6,135 nt of DNA from Litoreibacter sp. GTDB taxonomy: Bacteria; Pseudomonadota; Alphaproteobacteria; Rhodobacterales; Rhodobacteraceae. The notes under the pieces are model-generated. The model was not told where the DNA came from, made no database searches, and worked only from the letters and a program-made list of their open reading frames with translations. The stretch is taken from assembly GCA_013042765.1 (NCBI GenBank), contig JABDPP010000403.1, positions 1 to 6,135 of the forward strand, read 5' to 3'. The translations under genes were made by a program, and so were the position numbers. Of the stretch, positions 1 to 4,907 are shown piece by piece (within the stretch, counting starts at the first letter, position 1; each line of letters starts with the position of its first letter).

Positions 1-447
1 CGCATCGAGCACATGCGCGAGATGAAGGACATGGCGATCGTCGGCAACATTGGCCATTTCGACAACGAAATTCAGGTCGCCGCGCTTAAGAACCACAAGT
101 GGACCAACGTCAAGGAGCAGGTGGATATGATCGAGATGCCTTCGGGCAGCCGCATCATCCTGCTTTCCGAAGGCCGCCTGCTGAATCTTGGCAACGCCAC
201 CGGTCACCCCTCGTTCGTGATGTCAGCCAGCTTCACCAATCAGGTTCTGGCGCAAATCGAGCTTTGGACAAATGGTGCGGCCTACGACAACACGGTTCAC
301 ATCCTGCCCAAGCATCTGGACGAAAAGGTGGCACGCCTGCATCTGGATCGCATTGGTGTGAAGCTGACCCAGCTGGACAAGGAACAGGCCGACTACATCG
401 GGGTTGCACCCGATGGTCCTTTCAAGCCGGAACATTACCGGTATTGA
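1..447 (+). CDS. ahcY: Adenosylhomocysteinase (S-adenosyl-L-homocysteine hydrolase), C-terminal part; 5' end outside window
   Basis: This cytosolic NAD-dependent enzyme splits S-adenosylhomocysteine into adenosine and homocysteine, removing the inhibitory product of methyl transfer in the SAM cycle. The window holds the last 148 residues, open from base 1 and ending in TGA at 445-447. Visible family signatures, numbered within the fragment, are the NIGHFDNEI segment (16-24) of the NAD/substrate region, the [16 protein letters not shown] block near residues 58-75, the [10 protein letters not shown] segment, and the invariant tail KPEHYRY whose Lys (142) and Tyr (148) belong to the C-terminal extension that reaches the neighbouring subunit's cofactor site. 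The tail is complete, so the 3' end is intact. Fragment residue 15 is Gly, where many homologues (human, for example) have Cys before NIGHFD; I do not regard this as a defect. A strong terminator follows 30 nt after the stop. Identification is very secure; only the N-terminal part cannot be judged. Confidence 0.98.
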   Translation, partial: RIEHMREMKDMAIVGNIGHFDNEIQVAALKNHKWTNVKEQVDMIEMPSGSRIILLSEGRLLNLGNATGHPSFVMSASFTNQVLAQIELWTNGAAYDNTVHILPKHLDEKVARLHLDRIGVKLTQLDKEQADYIGVAPDGPFKPEHYRY

Positions 448-477
448 TCCGAAGAAGTCACCTCCAGAGCTATGCAG

Positions 478-507
478 CGGCGGCCCTGAGGGCCGCCGTT
501 TGCTTTT
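478..507 (+). terminator. Intrinsic terminator of ahcY
   Basis: A perfect 9-bp GC-only stem (478-486 with 490-498) closes a TGA triloop. It is followed directly by the tract TTTGCTTTT (499-507). It starts 30 nt after the ahcY stop codon and separates ahcY from the next gene. Confidence 0.92.
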
Positions 508-638
508 GCGCTCCCCAGAACTCGTACTACCTGTGCTGACTTGAAGAGTATTAATTGTTAAGTTTTTCCTTTGTAGTGGGCGGATTAGGCCGTAGGCTTT
601 CGCTGCCGGCTGATCCAAGGCCGAAGCGAGAAAAAGGT

Positions 639-643
639 GGGAG
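639..643 (+). promoter_or_regulatory. Shine-Dalgarno that decides the start of the DUF2853 gene
   Basis: GGGAG at 639-643 lies 8 nt before the ATG at 652. An in-frame GTG at 637 would add five residues, but it overlaps this site and has no good SD of its own, so 652 is preferred. A possible hairpin (598-604 with 625-631, one G-U pair) ends just upstream of this site. Confidence 0.7.
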
Positions 644-651
644 AATTATCC

Positions 652-993
652 ATGGGAAAAAGAGACGACCTAATCGCGCAATACGCGGATGATTTGCGGA
701 ACAAATGTGGCATGACGCCTGATATGGACTTGCTGACCAAGGTGACGATCGGGTGTGGCCCGGCAATCTACAACGCCGATGCCTCTACGGTCGCGGGATC
801 CCAGGAAGGTGAGCTGGAGACGGTCAAGAACAACTTCCTCATCAAGAAGCTCGGTATGAGTGACAGCCCGGAGCTCATGTCTGCGATCGATAGTGTGATC
901 GAGACCTATGGCAGGTCCGAGCGCAACAAGTATCGCGCGGTGGTCTACTACATGCTGACCAAGCATTTCGGCAAGGAATCCGTGTACGGCTGA
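652..993 (+). CDS. DUF2853 family protein, 113 aa, function unknown
   Basis: This is a small soluble protein whose sequence matches what I know of the DUF2853 family in alphaproteobacteria. It opens with MGKRDDLIAQYADDLRNKCG, continues with a Gly/Cys-containing turn (TIGCGPAIYNADAS, 32-45) and a Lys-rich stretch (NNFLIKKLG, 60-68), and ends in a Tyr-rich conserved block (NKYRAVVYYMLTKHFGKES, 92-110). No signal peptide or membrane segment is visible, and the pattern suggests a compact mostly helical cytosolic protein. Length is normal for the family. The start at ATG 652 is supported by GGGAG 8 nt upstream. The gene stands alone: a terminator lies before its 204-nt leader region and another lies just after its stop, so it should be monocistronic. 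No enzymatic motif is apparent and I do not assign a function; the family call rests on recognition, not on a search. Confidence 0.88.
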   Translation: MGKRDDLIAQYADDLRNKCGMTPDMDLLTKVTIGCGPAIYNADASTVAGSQEGELETVKNNFLIKKLGMSDSPELMSAIDSVIETYGRSERNKYRAVVYYMLTKHFGKESVYG

Positions 994-1014
994 GCCGAAC
1001 GTAACTACTTCCTG

Positions 1015-1049
1015 AAGCGCCCGCAATCGCTGCGGGCGTTTTGCTTTTT
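1015..1049 (+). terminator. Intrinsic terminator of the DUF2853 gene
   Basis: An 8-bp stem (1018-1025 with 1031-1038) closes a 5-nt loop, and G-T and A-T pairs extend its base to 1015/1041. The tract TTTTGCTTTTT (1039-1049) follows at once. It begins 21-24 nt after the stop codon. The interrupted T tract is built like that of the ahcY terminator. Confidence 0.9.
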
Positions 1050-1079
1050 CAAGGCAAGTTTAAGGCCGGTGGTCTGAAT

Positions 1080-1107
1080 TTGAATCAAACTGCCCCGACA
1101 ATACATT
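1080..1107 (+). promoter_or_regulatory. Possible promoter of an unannotated small RNA
   Basis: TTGAAT (1080-1085) and TACATT (1102-1107) are separated by 16 nt, each matching 4 of 6 positions of the sigma-70 consensus. It sits after the DUF2853 terminator and points to a start a few bases later, close to the 5' strand of the structure at 1112. Such matches are common by chance; the position is the main argument. Confidence 0.35.
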
Positions 1108-1111
1108 TGCT

Positions 1112-1240
1112 CTCTACCGGGTCAGACCATATTTCAGAGCTATCCGGCCAGTATGGCGGACCCAGATTTATCAGACACGTGTGGTGCGAGATCCTTTGCA
1201 CGTGGGGTAGAGGAGGGTTCCGAAATGCCGGAGCCCTCCC
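1112..1240 (+). ncRNA. Candidate structured small RNA (three-way junction plus 3' hairpin), no known family recognised
   Basis: This stretch has no credible gene but folds compactly as + strand RNA. P1 is 7 perfect pairs (1112-1118 with 1206-1212). P2 stacks directly on it (1119-1123 with 1159-1163) and carries an inner 7-pair stem (1127-1133 with 1150-1156, one G-U). A 12-nt linker leads to P3 (1176-1184 with 1196-1204: two copies of palindromic CACGTG plus three G-U pairs). A single base separates P3 from P1. A further hairpin, 1213-1222 with 1229-1238, follows immediately. Several pairs are G-U on this strand and would be A-C mismatches on the other, which mildly favours + strand RNA. No + strand gene follows for nearly 3 kb, so a riboswitch is unlikely. 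It does not look like tRNA, SRP RNA, tmRNA or 6S RNA. This is inferred by hand folding; chance pairing is possible. Confidence 0.4.
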
Positions 1241-1255
1241 AAACCATTTTGCTTT
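1212..1255 (+). terminator. Possible terminator hairpin of the candidate small RNA
   Basis: The stem 1212-1222 pairs with 1229-1239 (11 pairs, one T-G) around a 6-nt loop. The T-rich part (TTTTGCTTT, 1247-1255) begins 7 nt after the stem rather than at once, so termination would be weaker than at the two upstream terminators. On the opposite strand the hairpin has an A-C mismatch and no T tract, so it is a poor terminator for the EVE-domain operon. Confidence 0.4.
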
Positions 1256-1291
1256 CGGCGCGCAAGGATTGGGTGCGCCGCTGAGGGACGA

Positions 1292-1705
1292 TCAAAGTCC
1301 GCCCGAGACGCGAATAATATTCCATTCTTCATCGGTGACGGGTTGCACGGACAACCTGGAGTTATTGACCAGGACCATATCCTTCAGGCGTTCATCTGCC
1401 TTGACCATCTCCAGCGACACAGGATCTGGCACGGGTTCAATGGCCTTGATATCTACGCATTCCCAGCGGGGATCGTCGGTCGTGCTGTCGGGATGGGCTT
1501 CCGCACAAACCTCGACAATTCCGACGATCTCCTTGTCCTTCTGCGAATGGTAAAAGAACCCCTGATCGCCGACTTTCATCTCACGCATGAAATTGCGGGC
1601 CTGGTAGTTGCGCACACCATCCCATTCTTCACCGACATCACCCTTGGCGACCTGATCATCCCAGGACCAGACCGAAGGTTCTGATTTGAAAAGCCAGTAG
1701 GCCAT
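1292..1705 (-). CDS. EVE domain-containing protein, 137 aa
   Basis: This is a stand-alone EVE domain protein (formerly DUF55; PUA/YTH-like fold, related to human THYN1). The superfamily is known or suspected to bind modified nucleobases in DNA or RNA; the ligand of this bacterial subfamily is not established. Signature segments are YWLFKSEPSVWSWDD (3-17), WDGVRNYQARNFMREMKVGD (28-47), FFYHSQ (50-55), DPRWECVDI (78-86) and RLSVQPVTDEEW (117-128); the conserved aromatic residues are typical ligand-pocket material in this fold. Length fits a single complete domain. The ATG at 1705-1703 shares its A with the TGA stop of the preceding YciI-family gene, and AAGGT lies 9 nt upstream, so translation is probably coupled. 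A GTG at 1726 would add seven residues but lies inside the upstream gene and lacks family support. It is the last gene of the tsaD-gpsA-yciI-EVE run, with no clear intrinsic terminator after it. Confidence 0.93.
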   Translation of the reverse strand: MAYWLFKSEPSVWSWDDQVAKGDVGEEWDGVRNYQARNFMREMKVGDQGFFYHSQKDKEIVGIVEVCAEAHPDSTTDDPRWECVDIKAIEPVPDPVSLEMVKADERLKDMVLVNNSRLSVQPVTDEEWNIIRVSGGL

Positions 1706-1977
1706 CAGCCGATGACCTTGTTCCACTGCTCAATCCGAACATCGGAGAACAGGCCGGCCTTGGCGTAGGGATCGTTCGCGGCCCATGTTCCGGCCGCAGC
1801 CATGTCGGGGAGATCGAGGATCAGCAGCGAGCCCGACATGTTGCCATCGTTATCCAGAAACGGGCCTGCCTGCGCCACGACGCCGGTCGTCTTCAAATAA
1901 TCCAGATGGGCATCGCGATTGGACTTGCGCACCTCCAGATGGCCGGGTTTGTCGGTGCAAATGATAGCGATGCGCAT
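1705..1977 (-). CDS. YciI family protein, 90 aa
   Basis: This small cytosolic protein belongs to the YciI-like group (ferredoxin-like, dimeric alpha-beta barrel). The biochemical role of the family is largely unknown; members resemble muconolactone isomerase-type folds and an enzymatic role is suspected. Visible hallmarks are a beta strand at the start (MRIAIICTD), His24 in RDAHLDYLK (the conserved family His), GPF (38-40), the hydrophobic strand GSLLILDL (49-56), and the typical C-terminal block NDPYAKAGLFSDVRIEQW (68-85). Length is typical. The ATG at 1977 lies 3 nt after the gpsA stop and is preceded by AAAGGAA (1984-1990), which lies in the last codons of gpsA, so translation is likely coupled. 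Its own stop overlaps the EVE gene start by one base. The specific substrate cannot be told from the sequence. Confidence 0.92.
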   Translation of the reverse strand: MRIAIICTDKPGHLEVRKSNRDAHLDYLKTTGVVAQAGPFLDNDGNMSGSLLILDLPDMAAAGTWAANDPYAKAGLFSDVRIEQWNKVIG

Positions 1978-1980
1978 GTC

Positions 1981-2925
1981 TTATTCCTTTCTGAGGGGGC
2001 GTGAGAGCAGATGTCCCAGAACTTCGGTCAGTGTCAGGGACTTGTCCAGCAGGTCGTTGACAGCTTGGGTTATGGGCATTTCCAGCCCGTGGCGTTTCGC
2101 AAGGGCGACAACCGCCTTGGCCGTCGAGCGGCCCTCTACGGTAACGCCTTCGGGGGGAAGCTGACCTTGTCCCAGCGCGTATCCGAACGTGAAATTGCGC
2201 GACTGGTGGGATGTGCAGGTTAGCGTCAGATCTCCAAAACCTGAGAGGCCGGCCAGCGTGTCGCGCTGCGCTCCCAGTACGAGCGACAAGCGCAGCATCT
2301 CAGCATAGCCCCGCGTCATCAGCGCCGCGCGTGCACTTTCTCCCAGACCCGCGCCCATCGTGATCCCACAGGCAATGGCAACAACGTTTTTCAGTGCGCC
2401 GCCCAGCTCGGCACCAACCGGATCGTCGGAGCGATAAAGCCGGAGCGTCTCGGTCGACAGGAGGCCCTGCAATGTTGCGGCAAGTGCTGCGTGATCAGTC
2501 GCCAGGGTCAGGGCCGTGGGCAGGCCTTTGGCAATGTCAGCGGCAAAACTCGGGCCGGTCAGGACTGCGGAAGGAACGCCGAGTTTTCCCCGAATGATGG
2601 CGGATGGGCCGGTTCCGGTTTTGAGATCAACGCCCTTGCAGCAGGCCACCGCAACATGCGGCAAGGGTTGCGTCATATCCAGGTAACCCGACAGACTCTG
2701 CATCGGGACAGCCAGCAGCAAGACATCATCAGGTGTGACTGACAGCTCGGAGGTGATGCCGATACTTTCAGAAAGCTGGATTGAGGGCAGGCGAGGATTG
2801 ATCCGGGTTTCAGCGACCTCGCTGATATTGCGACCGACAAGTGTCACATCGCGCCCGGCACGATCAAGCGTGACGGCAAGAGCTGTTCCGAATGCGCCTG
2901 CGCCTGCAATAATGATCTTCGTCAT
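1981..2925 (-). CDS. gpsA: Glycerol-3-phosphate dehydrogenase [NAD(P)+], 314 aa
   Basis: This cytosolic enzyme reduces dihydroxyacetone phosphate to sn-glycerol 3-phosphate, the backbone precursor of phospholipids. The N-terminal Rossmann domain shows [10 protein letters not shown] (8-17), the NAD(P)-binding loop. The CKG segment (96-98), GPSFA (124-128), catalytic Lys179 in [15 protein letters not shown], and [11 protein letters not shown] (229-244) complete the family's active-site and substrate-binding motifs, followed by VEG (263-265). Length is slightly short but normal for alphaproteobacterial members, and no key residue is missing. The start at ATG 2925 is chosen because the Rossmann motif follows at once and a strong SD, AAAGGAG (2933-2939), lies 7 nt upstream. 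The start overlaps the tsaD stop in an ATGA arrangement, a sign of translational coupling. A longer in-frame reading back to 2985 would lie inside tsaD and is rejected. Confidence 0.98.
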   Translation of the reverse strand: MTKIIIAGAGAFGTALAVTLDRAGRDVTLVGRNISEVAETRINPRLPSIQLSESIGITSELSVTPDDVLLLAVPMQSLSGYLDMTQPLPHVAVACCKGVDLKTGTGPSAIIRGKLGVPSAVLTGPSFAADIAKGLPTALTLATDHAALAATLQGLLSTETLRLYRSDDPVGAELGGALKNVVAIACGITMGAGLGESARAALMTRGYAEMLRLSLVLGAQRDTLAGLSGFGDLTLTCTSHQSRNFTFGYALGQGQLPPEGVTVEGRSTAKAVVALAKRHGLEMPITQAVNDLLDKSLTLTEVLGHLLSRPLRKE

Positions 2926-4031
2926 GCCTTGGCTCCTTTCCTGCCGGAGCCCAGCATCGGGTTCGCGTTTGTATCCAGCGGCCATCGGGGCCGTGCCACA
3001 AGGCTCATATCATCGACCATTCCAAGACGAAGGCGCTCGAGTCCAGCCCAGGCAATCATTGCCGCGTTGTCGGTGCACAGGCTAAGGGGCGGGGCCGTGA
3101 ATGACACGTCACGTTCCTCGCAAAGCGCGCTCAGCCCACTACGGATCGCCGCATTTGCCGCAACGCCCCCGGCAACGGCGACGGTTGGCGCCACGGGCGA
3201 GAGATCAAGATACGCGTCCAGCGCCCGGCGGGTCTTCTCAACCAGAACATCACGGACCGCGGCTTGAAATTCTGCGCTGAGGTCGCTCTGATCCTTCACA
3301 TGCAGGCCGCCTTGTGCGGCCACCAGCTTGTCGCGTTCGCGCAGAACGGCCGTCTTCAGGCCCGAGAAGGACATGTCACAGTCGGGGCGGTCCAGCAGCG
3401 GGCGGGGCAGGGCAAAGCGCTTTGCATCACCGGACGTCGCCGCACGCTCCACGTTCGGACCGCCTGGCTGGGGCAGGCCCAGAAGTTTCGCGACCTTGTC
3501 GAATGCCTCTCCGGGCGCGTCGTCTATTGTGCCGCCCAGCCGTGTGAACTGGTCGACGTCACGGGCAATAAGGAACTGGCAGTGACCGCCGGAGACGAGC
3601 AGCATCAGGTAGGGGAATTCCAAATCGTCGGTCAGACGTGGTGTCAGGGCATGTCCGGCGAGATGATTTACCCCTATCAGCGGACGCCCGGACCCGGCGG
3701 CAAGGCCTTTCGCACACATCACGCCGGCGAGCACTCCTCCAATTAGACCCGGCCCCGCGGTCACGGCGATGGCGTCCATTTGCCCGAGGTTTAGCCCGGC
3801 ATCAGTCAAAGCGGCTTCAACCATGTAATCGAGTTTCTCCGCATGGGCGCGGGCAGCGATTTCAGGAACAACACCACCGAACTCCGCATGCAGATCGGTT
3901 TGTCCGAAGACATGCGAGGACAAGATCTCTGGCGGCTCTCCGGGCACGTGACGCACCACTGCGGCAGCTGTGTCGTCACAGCTGCTTTCAAGACCAAGAA
4001 CGGTCCTGCTTTGGGTGTCTGTTGAATGCAT
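2922..4031 (-). CDS. tsaD: tRNA N6-adenosine threonylcarbamoyltransferase TsaD, 369 aa
   Basis: TsaD (Kae1/Gcp/YgjD family) transfers the threonylcarbamoyl group to A37 of tRNAs reading ANN codons, forming t6A together with TsaB, TsaE and TsaC; it acts in the cytosol and is usually essential. Motifs in order: [10 protein letters not shown] (12-21) of the ASKHA phosphate loop, PEIAARAH (56-63), the metal-binding HxxxH at His123 and His127 (NHLAGHA), VSGGH (146-150), [14 protein letters not shown] (168-181), SFSGLKTA (221-228), AGGVAAN (287-293), and CTDNAAM (319-325), whose Asp321 is the third metal ligand. Length and all key residues are normal; the Lys/Arg-rich tail after about residue 352 is variable in the family. 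ATG 4031 is the only in-frame start before the first motif, but no convincing SD precedes it. It leads the four-gene operon and diverges from hemD across 49 bp. Confidence 0.98.
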   Translation of the reverse strand: MHSTDTQSRTVLGLESSCDDTAAAVVRHVPGEPPEILSSHVFGQTDLHAEFGGVVPEIAARAHAEKLDYMVEAALTDAGLNLGQMDAIAVTAGPGLIGGVLAGVMCAKGLAAGSGRPLIGVNHLAGHALTPRLTDDLEFPYLMLLVSGGHCQFLIARDVDQFTRLGGTIDDAPGEAFDKVAKLLGLPQPGGPNVERAATSGDAKRFALPRPLLDRPDCDMSFSGLKTAVLRERDKLVAAQGGLHVKDQSDLSAEFQAAVRDVLVEKTRRALDAYLDLSPVAPTVAVAGGVAANAAIRSGLSALCEERDVSFTAPPLSLCTDNAAMIAWAGLERLRLGMVDDMSLVARPRWPLDTNANPMLGSGRKGAKA

Positions 4032-4080
4032 CGCTATCGTATCTGTTGCGTGGGACTTTGCAGGCAGGTAACACCCGGGG
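4032..4080. promoter_or_regulatory. Divergent tsaD/hemD intergenic region
   Basis: Only 49 bp separate two divergent start codons, so at least part of each promoter must lie here or within the opposite gene. Weak matches exist: TACGAT on the - strand close to the tsaD start, and TTGCGT with TAACAC (17-nt spacing) on the + strand, which would put the hemD transcript start almost at its ATG. Neither side has a convincing SD; CAGGT lies 12 nt before hemD. I see no clear operator palindrome. Confidence 0.45.
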
Positions 4081-4809
4081 ATGGTCCATTCAATCCCAAG
4101 CCAACGCGCTGCAAAGATCCTGCTGACCCGGCCGCAGCGTCAGTCCGAGCGTTTTGCGGACATTCTGCACAAACAGCTTGGCGACCACTTGGAGATCGAG
4201 ATCTCTCCCATTCTTGAGATCAGGTTTATCGATCCGGAGGTGGACCTGACGCGGGTCGATGGGCTCGTTTTTACGTCCGAGAATGGCGTTTCGGGGTTGG
4301 CGAGAGTAACCCCGCGCCGGGATCTGGCAGCATATTGTGTTGGCGACCGGACTGCTGAAGTGGCCCGCGAAGCTGGTTTTGAGGCCCGATCGGCCCATGG
4401 GGATGTCGACGCTCTGGCCGAGATGTTGGTGCGAAGCGCTGGCGGGAAGACCCTACTTTACGCAAGGGGAAAACATATCGCGCGTGACCTGCAGCCGATG
4501 CTGGGGTGCGCGTGTATCGATCTGAATGAAACGGTCGTCTACGATCAAGCGGAACTTCCGCTTTCCGAGGTCGCTCGGGCGCTATTGGCTGGCACGGATC
4601 CAGTCCTGATCCCGTTGTTTTCGCCGCGCAGTGCACGTTTACTCTGTCAGTCTCTGGACCGCTCATCGACAGCGCCATGCGTCGCACTATGTCTCAGCAA
4701 GGCCGTTGCGGAAGGCTGCCCGCCCGGATTGTTTGATGTAATTGCCATCAGCGGTGCGCCAAATCTGCAATCCATGGTCGAGTTGATAAAGCGCTATTGT
4801 TCGCATTGA
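4081..4809 (+). CDS. hemD: Uroporphyrinogen-III synthase, 242 aa
   Basis: HemD closes the linear tetrapyrrole hydroxymethylbilane into uroporphyrinogen III with inversion of ring D, the branch point for heme, siroheme, cobalamin and bacteriochlorophyll. The family is poorly conserved, but its landmarks are here: [13 protein letters not shown] (14-26), FTSENGV (64-70), [16 protein letters not shown] (85-100), LLYARG (125-130), [11 protein letters not shown] (152-162), FSPRSARLL (180-188), LSKAVAEG (205-212) and [12 protein letters not shown] (225-236), giving the two-lobed pattern of the enzyme. Length is normal. An in-frame TAA at 4069-4071 and lack of other start codons fix ATG 4081, despite poor SD. 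hemC, often adjacent in other bacteria, is not beside it here, where tsaD diverges instead. The downstream Mic60-like gene starts 98 nt later, the common alphaproteobacterial pairing. Confidence 0.93.
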   Translation: MVHSIPSQRAAKILLTRPQRQSERFADILHKQLGDHLEIEISPILEIRFIDPEVDLTRVDGLVFTSENGVSGLARVTPRRDLAAYCVGDRTAEVAREAGFEARSAHGDVDALAEMLVRSAGGKTLLYARGKHIARDLQPMLGCACIDLNETVVYDQAELPLSEVARALLAGTDPVLIPLFSPRSARLLCQSLDRSSTAPCVALCLSKAVAEGCPPGLFDVIAISGAPNLQSMVELIKRYCSH

Positions 4810-4814
4810 CTCGC

Positions 4815-4844
4815 TTGAGACTGAACGAAAATCCGGTTTAGTAT
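4815..4844 (+). promoter_or_regulatory. Possible promoter for the Mic60-like gene
   Basis: TTGAGA (4815-4820, 5 of 6 consensus matches) and TAGTAT (4839-4844, 4 of 6) are spaced by 18 nt, directly after the hemD stop. This would give the downstream gene its own transcript with a leader of roughly 55 nt, in addition to read-through from hemD. No terminator hairpin is seen between the genes. Confidence 0.4.
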
Positions 4845-4893
4845 CGGACTCGGAACGTTTCGGGGGAGTCGTTTCAGGAGAAATTCCAGGGAA

Positions 4894-4903
4894 AAGGAAG
4901 AGG
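4894..4903 (+). promoter_or_regulatory. Purine-rich ribosome binding site supporting a TTG start
   Basis: The run AAGGAAGAGG ends 4 nt before TTG 4908; the AAGGA core ends 9 nt before it. In this frame a TAG at 4839-4841 blocks anything further upstream, and no ATG or GTG lies between that stop and 4908, so TTG with this SD is the best start. Confidence 0.75.
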
Positions 4904-4907
4904 CATT

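Noticed and set aside
43..45. Gly in place of Cys just before the NIGHFD motif of AhcY
   Set aside because: The position is not a catalytic residue as far as I know and I believe Gly occurs in other alphaproteobacterial members; the rest of the enzyme is normal.
1112..1240. Identity of the structured gap as tRNA, SRP RNA, tmRNA or 6S RNA
   Set aside because: There is no cloverleaf or CCA end, no SRP GGAAG-type apical loop, no tmRNA tag frame, and the short three-way junction does not match the long single hairpin of 6S RNA.
1140..1325. Short - strand open frame of 61 codons downstream of the EVE gene
   Set aside because: It overlaps the end of the EVE gene in another frame, has no SD worth noting and looks like random translation.
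1041..1553. Long + strand open frame covering the gap and the EVE gene
   Set aside because: It is antisense to the well-supported EVE domain gene, starts inside a terminator T tract, and its translation resembles no family I know.
4032..4080. Loss of hemC as evidence of a deletion
   Set aside because: hemC lies away from hemD in several Rhodobacterales as I recall, so its absence here is not a sign of damage.
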